From Pseudomonadota bacterium (GTDB lineage: Bacteria; Pseudomonadota; Gammaproteobacteria; Burkholderiales; Thiobacillaceae), in the NCBI GenBank assembly GCA_021802595.1, contig JAJZRT010000190.1, positions 1-7,143 of the forward strand: 7,143 bases of DNA. Direction: 5' to 3'. This document shows, in pieces, positions 1 through 6,709 of this stretch. A model generated the notes under the pieces. It was not told where the DNA came from and did not search any database. It saw nothing but the letters and a program-made list of their open reading frames with translations. The first letter of the stretch is position 1, and each line of letters opens with the position of its first letter. The position numbers were made by a program, and so were the translations under genes.

Positions 1-348
1 TTCCGATCTGTCTTCGAGGATGCGCTTGGCGCGGGTGATGTCGTCGCGGAAAGCCTCGGGCGTGAGATCCGATGCCCGCTGGTGGCCGTAACCGTGACTG
101 GCCAGTTCGTGGCCGTTGCCGACGATACGGTGCACCACCTGCGGATAACGTTCGGCGATCCAGCCCAGGGTGAAAAAGGTGGCTTTGGCATCGGCCTCGT
201 CGAGCAGACCGAGAATCACGTCGACATTATGCTCGACCCGACACGGCAGTGCGTCCCAGTCTTCGCGCCGGATATGCGGCGCAAACGCCGAGACCTGGAA
301 ATAATCCTCGACATCGATCGACATGGCATTCCTGATGCGTCCGGCCAT
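1..348 (-). CDS. XrtA/PEP-CTERM-type polysaccharide deacetylase (NodB fold), N-terminal part, cut by left window edge
   Basis: This is the first 116 codons of a polysaccharide deacetylase, a metal-dependent enzyme expected to remove N- or O-acetyl groups from the exopolysaccharide. The protein begins MAGRIRNAMSIDVEDYFQVS. The DVEDYFQ block (residues 12-18) is the subfamily form of NodB motif 1, with D12 and D15 as probable catalytic base and metal ligand. A strand block ATFFTLGWIAERYP (56-69) follows. HELASHGYGH (80-89) is motif 2, with H85 and H89 as probable metal ligands. These blocks match the deacetylase subfamily of exosortase A loci. The start is the ATG at 348, whose A is shared with the wecB stop codon (TAATG), which implies translational coupling. 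A second in-frame ATG sits at codon 9, but the overlap favours the first. The remaining NodB motifs and the C-terminal domain lie outside the window, so completeness cannot be judged. Family assignment is secure; the exact substrate is not known. Confidence 0.93.
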   Translation of the reverse strand, partial: MAGRIRNAMSIDVEDYFQVSAFAPHIRREDWDALPCRVEHNVDVILGLLDEADAKATFFTLGWIAERYPQVVHRIVGNGHELASHGYGHQRASDLTPEAFRDDITRAKRILEDRSE

Positions 349-1469
349 TACACGATCCTTGTCCCCGCCAAGGCATGAACCCCCTTCTGCATGGGCAGCC
401 AGTCCTTCAGCGCATGCGCAATGCGCATCGCCGCGCGGCCGTCCCAGTATTCCGGAATGCGCCCGGCCTTGCCGCCGCCCGCCATCACTTCGGAAAATGC
501 GCGGCGGATCGCCTCGGGGTGAGGACCGACCAGGGTGTTGGTGCCTTCATCGACGGTGATCGGACGTTCGGTGTTCTCGCGCAAGGTGAGGCACGGCACG
601 CCCAGCGCAGTGGTTTCTTCCTGAATGCCGCCTGAATCGGTCAGCACCAGCTTGGCGTCGCGCATCAGGCCGAGCATTTCCAGGTAGCCCACCGGCGGCA
701 GGATGTGCAGGCCATCGAGCCTGGCGGTGAAACCGAAGCGCTCGATGTTGCCGCGCGTGCGCGGGTGCAGCGGCATCACCACCGGCAGGGTGCGGTTGAT
801 TTCACCGATGACATCGAGCAGCGCAGCGAGCGTCGCCGCGTCATCCACGTTGGACGGCCGGTGCAGCGTCAGCACGGCATACCGCGGCAGCACGGCACCC
901 AAAGTCTGGGTACCTGGCACCGCGCGTTCGAGGTTGCGGTACAGGGTATCGATCATCACGTTGCCGACGAACTCGACACGCGCAGCATCGATCCCCTCGC
1001 GCTGCAGGTTGGCCAGCGCGCTGCGCTCGGTGGTGAACAGCAGATCGGAAATCTGGTCGGTCAATACGCGATTGATCTCTTCCGGCATGCTGCGGTCGTA
1101 GCTGCGCAGGCCGGCCTCGACGTGGATCACGCGCACGCCGCGCTTGGCCGCCACCAGCGCGCACGCGATGGTGGAGTTGACGTCGCCCACCACCAGAACG
1201 GCCTGCGGCTGCACGCTTTCCAGCACGGGTTCGAAGCGCTTCATCACCTCGGCCGTCTGCACCGCATGGCTGCCGGAGCCAACCTCAAGATGGTGATCGG
1301 GATGCGGGATACCGAGGTCGGCGAAGAAACTGTCGCTCATCGCCGCGTCGTAATGCTGGCCGGTGTGCAGCAGTTGCGCGGCCACGCCGGTCTCGGCCAG
1401 GGCAGCCATCACCGGGGCGATTTTCATGAAATTGGGGCGCGCGCCCGCGACGCATAAAACCTGGGTCAT
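348..1469 (-). CDS. wecB: UDP-N-acetylglucosamine 2-epimerase, non-hydrolysing (WecB family)
   Basis: This 373-residue cytoplasmic enzyme is predicted to interconvert UDP-GlcNAc and UDP-ManNAc, supplying ManNAc (or ManNAcA after oxidation) for the polysaccharide. The length is normal for the family. Hallmark blocks appear in order: GARPNFMK (9-16), GQHYD (37-41), VVGDVNST (93-100), HVEAGLRS (116-123), MPEEINR (128-134), LHRPSN (202-207), PLHPRT (233-238), LTDSGGIQEE (276-285) and RENTERP (297-303). By comparison with the E. coli enzyme, D96, E118, E131 and H203 are the likely catalytic or substrate-contacting residues, and all are present. The hydrolysing variants are bifunctional with a kinase domain, which is absent here. 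The start ATG lies 10 nt after the ATPase stop, with no strong ribosome-binding site (CGACCCAGCC), so translation probably depends on coupling. Its stop overlaps the deacetylase start. No wecC-type dehydrogenase is visible in the window. Confidence 0.96.
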   Translation of the reverse strand: MTQVLCVAGARPNFMKIAPVMAALAETGVAAQLLHTGQHYDAAMSDSFFADLGIPHPDHHLEVGSGSHAVQTAEVMKRFEPVLESVQPQAVLVVGDVNSTIACALVAAKRGVRVIHVEAGLRSYDRSMPEEINRVLTDQISDLLFTTERSALANLQREGIDAARVEFVGNVMIDTLYRNLERAVPGTQTLGAVLPRYAVLTLHRPSNVDDAATLAALLDVIGEINRTLPVVMPLHPRTRGNIERFGFTARLDGLHILPPVGYLEMLGLMRDAKLVLTDSGGIQEETTALGVPCLTLRENTERPITVDEGTNTLVGPHPEAIRRAFSEVMAGGGKAGRIPEYWDGRAAMRIAHALKDWLPMQKGVHALAGTRIV

Positions 1470-1479
1470 GGCTGGGTCG

Positions 1480-2514
1480 TCAATGCGTGGCGTCGAGGTT
1501 GTCCGGCTGCGCGCCTTCAGCTGCCGCGTGGCGTTCGCTCACGGTATACAGGATCTTGCGCACGATGGGCAGGATGCGATTAACCGAGCGTTCCACCTGG
1601 TCGATGCGCTGCGCCAGTCGTGCGCTGTCTTCGCCGCCCAGCATGCCGCCAGTCGCCTGGACATGGTGGTTGATGCCCGGCGCACCGGGGAAATCCTGGT
1701 GCGCAACCTCGTTCTTCAGGTCGGCAATCACCTCGGCGACCTCGGCTTCGCCGAAATGGTTCTTCTCCTCGAGAAAGCCGAACAGCAACAGGCGGTCGCA
1801 GGTGGTATTGAGGCGCCGCGGAATCCCGCCGGTGAAGCGGTGCAGTCCAGCAAAGGCCGCGTCATCGAAACCCGGCGTACCATGCCAGCCGACGGTGCGC
1901 AGGCGATGCTCGATGTAGCCACGCGTCTCGTCCGCATCGAGCGGCCCCAGATGGTACGAGGCCACCACGCGCTGGCGCAGCTGCTGCATGTCCGGGCTTT
2001 GCAGGATGCCGCGGAATTCGGGTTGCCCCAGCAGGAAGGTCTGGATCAGCGAACGCTCGCTGGTCTGGAAGTTGGACAGCATGCGCAGTTCTTCCACCGC
2101 ACGTGGCGTCAGGTTCTGCGCCTCGTCCACCACCAGCAGCGCACGCTTGCCCTGGCGCGCGGCGGCCGCCAGAAAATCCTCCAGGTTTTTCAGCAGCGCA
2201 GACTTCGTCAGGCCTTCATGTTCCAGCCCGAACGAGGCGGCCACGCTACGCAGCGTGTCCTCTGCATCCAGCTGGGTCGACACCAGCTGTGCCGCGACCA
2301 CATTGTGGGCCTCGATCTGGCGAAACAGGTTGCGCACCAGCGTGGTCTTGCCGGCGCCGACTTCACCGGTGATGACGATGAACCCCTCGCCCAGAGACAG
2401 GCCGTAATCCAGATAGGCCATCGCCCGCTTGTGCCCCTTGGACCCGAAGAAAAATCGCGGGTCGGGATTGAGCTGGAACGGCTTGGCGCTAAAGCGGTAA
2501 TAGTCTTCGTACAT
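1480..2514 (-). CDS. XrtA/PEP-CTERM locus AAA ATPase (ExeA/GspA-like)
   Basis: This 344-residue protein resembles the AAA ATPase domain of ExeA/GspA and matches the subfamily found in exosortase A EPS loci, often annotated as a putative secretion ATPase. The N-terminus MYEDYYRFSAKPFQLNPDPR is typical. The Walker A motif is GEVGAGKTT (50-58, K56) and Walker B is LLVVDEAQN (126-134, D130/E131). LLGQPEFR (161-168) follows, then LRQRV (179-183) with arginine-finger candidates R180 and R182, and a sensor-2-like GGIPRRLN (229-236). The tail beyond about residue 265 is predicted mostly polar, with a possible amphipathic helix around 300-335. I see no transmembrane segment and no peptidoglycan-binding domain of the kind fused to ExeA. 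The start ATG is preceded by GGAA with a 5-nt spacer. A 72-nt gap separates it from the barrel protein gene, and wecB follows after 10 nt. Its biochemical role is not established; powering or organising assembly of an envelope complex is an inference. Confidence 0.92.
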   Translation of the reverse strand: MYEDYYRFSAKPFQLNPDPRFFFGSKGHKRAMAYLDYGLSLGEGFIVITGEVGAGKTTLVRNLFRQIEAHNVVAAQLVSTQLDAEDTLRSVAASFGLEHEGLTKSALLKNLEDFLAAAARQGKRALLVVDEAQNLTPRAVEELRMLSNFQTSERSLIQTFLLGQPEFRGILQSPDMQQLRQRVVASYHLGPLDADETRGYIEHRLRTVGWHGTPGFDDAAFAGLHRFTGGIPRRLNTTCDRLLLFGFLEEKNHFGEAEVAEVIADLKNEVAHQDFPGAPGINHHVQATGGMLGGEDSARLAQRIDQVERSVNRILPIVRKILYTVSERHAAAEGAQPDNLDATH

Positions 2515-2586
2515 GAGGTTTCCGGTGATCGGGCGCTGTATGGCTTACCTGTAATCAAGCAATGGCTATGCCGCCCCAGGCAGCTA

Positions 2587-4143
2587 TCAGAAGCTCATGA
2601 AGGCAGAAGCCGTAATGCTGTTTTCTCCGTAATCGGCGTTCGCCACGTTCGAACTCCGTTGGGTATGGCGGAAAGTCAACGCGCCATTGAGTTTGTTAGT
2701 AAAGCGGCGGTTGAGGCCCATACCAAAAGTCAGGATGGTATCTTCCCTCGCCGTGCCGCCTGCCAGCACCGCATCAATGCTATTGCGTGTGAGCGACAGG
2801 CTGCTGCTGGCTGTGGTTTGGGGAGACAGCCGATAGCTGACTGAGCCCGAGACACCCTGCACACGGTCCTCTGCATTGCTAAACAACTGGTAGAGACGCC
2901 TGGTGTCCTGCACTGACAGCCCGAACCCCAATCGGCGGATGTCCCATGACACACCCGCATTCAGGCTCTTGATAATGAAAATACCATTGGCGATCCCGAC
3001 ATTGAGCACGCCTGCGGCAACCAAATCTGCAGTCGTAACGCCATAACTGGGGGCCATGAACATCACTTCCCCTGCCGAATATGGCCCCGTGCAGTTTGCT
3101 GGATTGGGGTTCGTGGTGCTCGTGGTTGAGACCAGCAATCCACCACTGCATATCCAGTAAATACGGCTGCTTGCCGCCAGAAACTGTTGGGTGATATCGC
3201 TGACATTCTCCGAATAATTCACCGTCCATCGAGACAACCGGGACTGATGGCTGCCGGCAAGGCTGTAGGTGCGGCCGAAATAGCGTTCGCCGACAGAAGC
3301 CTCGACGCTGGTTCGGCGCGTCGGCGACCAGCCAAAACCCGCACTGTAGGACGATCCACTGATCCCGCTAGTGCTGAGGTAATCGTTCCAGTCCCGCCCC
3401 ACCGTGCCGAATACCCGAAATTGTCGGGTCAATGCATAACCCGCGGTTGCGCTGGCGCTTTCGAATGTGCTGTTGGCATTGAAAGCGGCATTGGCAGCAT
3501 TGCGGTTTTCTGCTTTGCGGATGGAATAATTCAGGCCCCAGCTGAGATCAGTGAAGCGGGTGCCGCTATTCAGGCTCGCAGCAAACGAATTCACGGTGGA
3601 ATTGGCGGCGACGTTATTCTCAAAAATCGCACCGCTGTTGGTGTAGCGTGCCTGCGCATTGGCAAAGGTTCCGAAGCGTTCCTGGATGTAGGGACTGATC
3701 GAATAGGTGCCGACGGTGGTGCGATTGGCGGAGTTGGTGGTCGCGTCGGCGGGCGAACCCAGCAGCGAAATCAGCTGCTGCGAGATACCGGCGCTGCCGT
3801 CGATGAACAGGAAATCGTCGATCAGTTCGGCCTTACCGGAGGCGCCCAGATTGTGGTAGAGATTGGTGCTGTTGTCGTTGCTGAAGCGCGCCACGCCAGT
3901 GAGGCCATATTGCAAGCTGGCCTGCACCCGGCGCGAGCCCTGCGATTGCAGGCTGAAACCCGGCGTCACGCTGAGTATCAGCGCATCCTGGGGGTTGCTG
4001 TGGCTTTGGTTGGCATTGTCGGTGTAGGTTGCCTGCGCGCCCACGCTGGGGGTGAACTTCCACTCGACCGCACTTGCCGGACAGGCAAACAACGCCAGCA
4101 GCAACAAAGCACTAACGCCTGCCAGGGGCGCCTTTCCGTGCAT
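2587..4143 (-). CDS. XrtA/PEP-CTERM-associated outer-membrane beta-barrel protein (TIGR03016-like, EpsL-like)
   Basis: This is a secreted protein of 518 residues from the chosen start. Residues 1-25 form a signal peptide: basic MHGK, a hydrophobic ALLLLALFA stretch and a PASA|VEW cleavage site. The rest is rich in Ser, Asn, Gly and Thr and shows many short alternating-hydrophobic strands (for example RRVQASLQYGLTGVARF and KLNGALTFRHTQ). It ends in Phe (ITASAFMSF), the usual C-terminal signature of outer-membrane barrels. Length, position after the kinase and sequence style match the uncharacterised outer-membrane protein family of XrtA EPS loci. A role in EPS passage or anchoring is inferred. 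Only two cysteines remain after the signal peptide (C332 and C351), bracketing a non-strand segment. In-frame ATGs at 4200 and 4191 would give up to 537 residues but lie inside the kinase tyrosine tail codons. I prefer 4143, 28 nt after the kinase stop, although no start has a clear ribosome-binding site. Tandem in-frame stops (TGATAG) end the gene. Confidence 0.85.
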   Translation of the reverse strand: MHGKAPLAGVSALLLLALFACPASAVEWKFTPSVGAQATYTDNANQSHSNPQDALILSVTPGFSLQSQGSRRVQASLQYGLTGVARFSNDNSTNLYHNLGASGKAELIDDFLFIDGSAGISQQLISLLGSPADATTNSANRTTVGTYSISPYIQERFGTFANAQARYTNSGAIFENNVAANSTVNSFAASLNSGTRFTDLSWGLNYSIRKAENRNAANAAFNANSTFESASATAGYALTRQFRVFGTVGRDWNDYLSTSGISGSSYSAGFGWSPTRRTSVEASVGERYFGRTYSLAGSHQSRLSRWTVNYSENVSDITQQFLAASSRIYWICSGGLLVSTTSTTNPNPANCTGPYSAGEVMFMAPSYGVTTADLVAAGVLNVGIANGIFIIKSLNAGVSWDIRRLGFGLSVQDTRRLYQLFSNAEDRVQGVSGSVSYRLSPQTTASSSLSLTRNSIDAVLAGGTAREDTILTFGMGLNRRFTNKLNGALTFRHTQRSSNVANADYGENSITASAFMSF

Positions 4144-4171
4144 CGCCGCGCTGGTACAGGCGTGCTGAGGC

Positions 4172-5113
4172 TTATTTGCCGTAACTGCCATAGTAGCCAT
4201 AGTAGTAATCTGCGCCCGGAGTCGGCGTGGTTTTGTTCAGCAGCATGCCAACGACCTCGCAGGACTGGATGTGGCCCAAGGCCTCGCGCACCGCCTCCTG
4301 CGAGGTTTTCTCGGCTTCCACCACCATGACGATCTGTCCCATGTGGGTCGCCAGCACGCTCGATTCGCTGGTCGCCAGCAGCGGCGGCGAGTCGAACAGG
4401 ATGATACGGTCGGGATACCGGTTGCCGATGTCCTCGACCAGGCGGGTCATGGCGGCGCTTGCCAGCAGTTCGGTCGCGCGCTTGTAGGTGCGGCCGGCGG
4501 GCAGCACGGTCAGCTTGGCGATATCGGTCTTGATCAGCACGTCGGACAATTTGAGGTCCTTGTCCTGCAGCACGTCGAGCAGCCCCTTGTCGGCATGGAT
4601 GCCGAGGTATTCGGGCACGCGCGGCTTGGCGACGTCGGCGTCGATCAGCAGCACGGTGCGATCCATTTCCATCGCCATCGAAATCGCCAGGTTGATGGCA
4701 ACGAAACTCTTGCCTTCGCCCGGGAGCGAACTGGTGATCATGATGAGATTGCCGTTCCTGACCCGGGCGGTACCCTGACCAAAGGCATTGGCGATGAGCG
4801 GCCGCTTGATGATGCGGAACTCCTCGGCGATCTGGCTTTTCTCCGCGTCCGGCGCGACCACCCCCATGCGATGCAGGCGTGCCAGATTGATCGGCTGCAC
4901 CTGGCTTCCCCCCTCCATCGCGAGGGTGTCCGGCGCGCTGAATATCGGCTCGACCGGCGTGGCGACGAAAGGCACCGCGTGACCGCCGCGCTGCTTGTTG
5001 AGCGCATTTTCGATCAGACTGGCGTCGTGACCGGGATCGCCGGGGCCAACCTGGGGGGTGGGATGAGGCGCGCCCGTGCCAATCTTGCCCGCTGCTTTTT
5101 CAATAATGCTCAT
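4172..5113 (-). CDS. XrtA/PEP-CTERM locus tyrosine autokinase (BY-kinase, CpsD/CapB/Wzc C-domain type)
   Basis: This 313-residue cytoplasmic protein is a bacterial tyrosine kinase predicted to work with the chain-length determinant encoded just upstream, where cycles of autophosphorylation control polymerisation and export. An N-terminal linker of about 90 residues carries two similar motifs, SIIEKAAGK (2-10) and SLIENALNK (32-40). AEEFRIIKRP (96-105) resembles the EX2RX2R oligomerisation motif of BY-kinases, with Lys103 at the third position. Walker A is SSLPGEGKS (128-136, K135), Walker A' is VLLIDAD (154-160, D158/D160) and Walker B is IILFDSPP (237-244, D241). The tail holds six tyrosines (Y303-305, 307, 308, 311), the expected autophosphorylation cluster, in ADYYYGYYGSYGK. 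No transmembrane segment is present, so this is the split kinase arrangement and not a fused Wzc. The start is supported by a strong AGGAG that overlaps the upstream stop. Confidence 0.95.
   Translation of the reverse strand: MSIIEKAAGKIGTGAPHPTPQVGPGDPGHDASLIENALNKQRGGHAVPFVATPVEPIFSAPDTLAMEGGSQVQPINLARLHRMGVVAPDAEKSQIAEEFRIIKRPLIANAFGQGTARVRNGNLIMITSSLPGEGKSFVAINLAISMAMEMDRTVLLIDADVAKPRVPEYLGIHADKGLLDVLQDKDLKLSDVLIKTDIAKLTVLPAGRTYKRATELLASAAMTRLVEDIGNRYPDRIILFDSPPLLATSESSVLATHMGQIVMVVEAEKTSQEAVREALGHIQSCEVVGMLLNKTTPTPGADYYYGYYGSYGK
4187..4204 (-). repeat. 9-bp perfect tandem repeat (two copies) in the kinase tyrosine tail
   Basis: On the coding strand the unit TACTATGGC occurs twice in a row, preceded by one more TAC, and encodes the YYG-YYG part of the kinase tail. 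The unit is three codons, so gain or loss of a copy would change the number of phosphorylatable tyrosines without breaking the frame. In the +1 frame the same codons create the ATGs at 4200 and 4191 that extend the next reading frame. The repeat is seen directly; any slippage is inference. Confidence 0.8.
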
Positions 5114-5124
5114 GGACTCTCCTA
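5114..5124 (-). promoter_or_regulatory. Ribosome-binding site of the kinase gene overlapping the upstream stop codon
   Basis: The coding strand reads TAGGAGAGTCC directly before the kinase ATG. TAG is the chain-length gene stop, and its AG is the first part of a strong AGGAG Shine-Dalgarno sequence placed 5 nt from the start codon. This fixes the kinase start and links termination of one gene to initiation of the next, fitting the need to make both partners together. Confidence 0.8.
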
Positions 5125-6657
5125 GCCGGCGCGCGACACAAGCAGTTGCAGAACCATGACGGCGCCATAGGCGGCAATCAGACTCCCCAGTGCGGCCAGA
5201 TACGTCAGCATGCCCTTGCGTTTGCGACGACGGCTTTCATCGGTCTCCACCCGCGACACCGCACCCAGCAGGGGCAGCCCGGTCAACTCGCGCAGGACAC
5301 GGCGGTCGGTCACGGTGCGGCGCAGCTGGCTCAGCAGGAAGGCCACCGCCACCCCTGCGACCAATCCGCCCAGCGTCACCAGCGAGAGCAGCAGCGGCCG
5401 GTTCGGCCACGCCGGCTGACTCGGCACGAAGGGCGGATCGATCACCCGGAAGTCGACGGTGTCAGTCTTGCTTTCGACCTCGCCCGACATGGTGACGGAC
5501 TCGCGGCGTTTCAGGAGGGCATCGTAGTTCTGGCGATATACGTCGTAGTTGCGCGTCAACTCGGTGTATTCCTGCTCCACCTGGGGAATCATGTTGGATG
5601 CACTGCGCAACTCGGCATAGCGGCGCTGGTACTCCGCCACCCGCGCCTGCAGCGATGAAACATTGGCGTCCGCCTCGGCGATGGCAAGCGTGAGCTGCTG
5701 ATAGACCGGGTTCTGGATCTTGGCGCCCGCGGGATCGGCCTTGATCTTTGCCAGGTCGGCCTTCTTCTCCGCCTCCAGTTTCTCGATCAGGCGTTTGGTC
5801 GCCTGCACATCGGGATGCAGGTCGGTATATTGCAGACGCAACTGATCCATCTGCTTTTGCAGCGCCTGGATGCGACCATCGATCTCGCTGTTGCTCGCAC
5901 CTGCCACGGCCGCCGCGGTAATTTCGGGCTCCTCGTCCGCCAGCTGGCGCTTCAGCTGATTGCGGCGGTTGAGCGCTTCCTGCTGGTCCAGCTGCGCTTG
6001 CCGCAGCTGCGTGCTCACTTCAGCCAGTTTTGCGTAATAGTCGCCGCCCTGCCCCGGCATCATGCCGATATGCTTCTGCTTGAACTCCTTGAGTGCGTTG
6101 TCGGCGTCGTTCAGTCGTTGCTGATACTGCTGCAACTGCTCCTCGATGAAGCGCGCCGAGCTGGAAATATCCTGACGCGTCTTGCCGAGACTGCTCTCCA
6201 CGAAAATGGTCAGCAGCGACTGCACCACCTTCTTCGCCAGGTCGCCATTGGCATCCTGGTAGCTGATGGTGTAGAGATTTTCACGGCCGGCGTCGGCAAT
6301 GGAAATCTTGCTGGCCAGACCGTTCAGCATGGTTTCGGTCTGTTCGGGCGTTTTCGCCTTGACGTCGAGGTCGGTCATGCGCGCGACTTTTTCCAGCGTC
6401 GGCCGGCTCACCAGCTGACGGGTCATCAGCTTGATCTGCTGTTCGACGTTGGGTTCGGCCGCCAGCCCCGACAGCAACGGCTTCAACAGGGTTTGCGTAT
6501 CCACGTAAACGCGCGCCGAAGCCTGATAGCGGTCCGGGATCATCATCACCCAGGTCCAACCGATGACGCACACCAGCCAGGCCGTGGCCACACCCCACCA
6601 GCGGCGCTGCCAGGCGGCTTTGGCATAGCCCAGAATTTGCTGCAACAATTGATCCAT
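5122..6657 (-). CDS. Polysaccharide chain-length determinant, XrtA/PEP-CTERM locus subfamily (Wzz/GumC type, no kinase domain)
   Basis: This 511-residue inner-membrane polysaccharide co-polymerase is predicted to set EPS chain length and couple polymerisation to the outer-membrane exporter. A Wzz domain begins near the N-terminus. A first membrane segment covers about residues 21-40, followed by YQASARVYVDTQTLL (44-58), typical of this family. A long periplasmic region has coiled-coil-like helices at about 171-240, 261-310 and 331-363. The Pro-rich signature RVIDPPFVPSQPAWPN (404-419) precedes the second membrane segment (421-442). LPLLGAVS (461-468) follows in the cytoplasm, and a third hydrophobic segment covers about 483-507. 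The kinase domain found in Wzc is absent and is supplied by the next gene. An in-frame TGA shortly upstream rules out an earlier start. The ribosome-binding site is weak (CGGAA, about 8 nt from ATG). A 52-nt gap containing a hairpin separates it from the export gene. Confidence 0.95.
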   Translation of the reverse strand: MDQLLQQILGYAKAAWQRRWWGVATAWLVCVIGWTWVMMIPDRYQASARVYVDTQTLLKPLLSGLAAEPNVEQQIKLMTRQLVSRPTLEKVARMTDLDVKAKTPEQTETMLNGLASKISIADAGRENLYTISYQDANGDLAKKVVQSLLTIFVESSLGKTRQDISSSARFIEEQLQQYQQRLNDADNALKEFKQKHIGMMPGQGGDYYAKLAEVSTQLRQAQLDQQEALNRRNQLKRQLADEEPEITAAAVAGASNSEIDGRIQALQKQMDQLRLQYTDLHPDVQATKRLIEKLEAEKKADLAKIKADPAGAKIQNPVYQQLTLAIAEADANVSSLQARVAEYQRRYAELRSASNMIPQVEQEYTELTRNYDVYRQNYDALLKRRESVTMSGEVESKTDTVDFRVIDPPFVPSQPAWPNRPLLLSLVTLGGLVAGVAVAFLLSQLRRTVTDRRVLRELTGLPLLGAVSRVETDESRRRKRKGMLTYLAALGSLIAAYGAVMVLQLLVSRAG

Positions 6658-6679
6658 GTGGACGTTCCGCCATCAAGAA

Positions 6680-6698
6680 GCGCCGCACACGGCGGCGC
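6680..6698 (-). promoter_or_regulatory. GC-rich hairpin between the export and chain-length genes
   Basis: A perfect 7-bp inverted repeat (GCGCCGC / GCGGCGC on the coding strand) with a 5-nt loop CGTGT lies in the 52-nt gap. It starts 11 nt after the export gene stop and ends 22 nt before the chain-length ATG. TTCTTGATGG follows, with no uninterrupted run of T. It could be a weak attenuator, an mRNA-processing or 3'-stabilising element, or chance in GC-rich DNA. The inverted repeat is certain; a function is not. Confidence 0.4.
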
Positions 6699-6709
6699 AG
6701 ACACGTTGT

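Noticed and set aside
705..1457. Plus-strand open frame of 250 codons opposite wecB
   Set aside because: It is a shadow of the wecB codon pattern; all conserved epimerase motifs are on the minus strand.
2515..2586. Possible promoter or terminator in the 72-nt gap between the barrel protein and ATPase genes
   Set aside because: Only a weak TTGCTT / TACAGC-like pair and a 4-bp stem can be found, neither convincing.
1363..2844. Long plus-strand open frame of 493 codons opposite the ATPase and the end of the barrel protein gene
   Set aside because: It is antisense to well-supported genes, spans two of them and an intergenic gap, is rich in His/Arg/Gln as expected of an antisense shadow in GC-rich DNA, and shows no recognisable domain.
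4081..4083. Possible lipobox cysteine (LFAC) in the barrel protein signal peptide
   Set aside because: Phe at the -2 position is unusual for a lipobox, and a good signal peptidase I site (PASA|V) follows directly; a barrel protein is also not expected to be a lipoprotein.
3187..4329. Plus-strand open frame of 380 codons opposite the barrel protein gene
   Set aside because: It crosses the end of the kinase gene and the barrel gene on the other strand and has no family signature.
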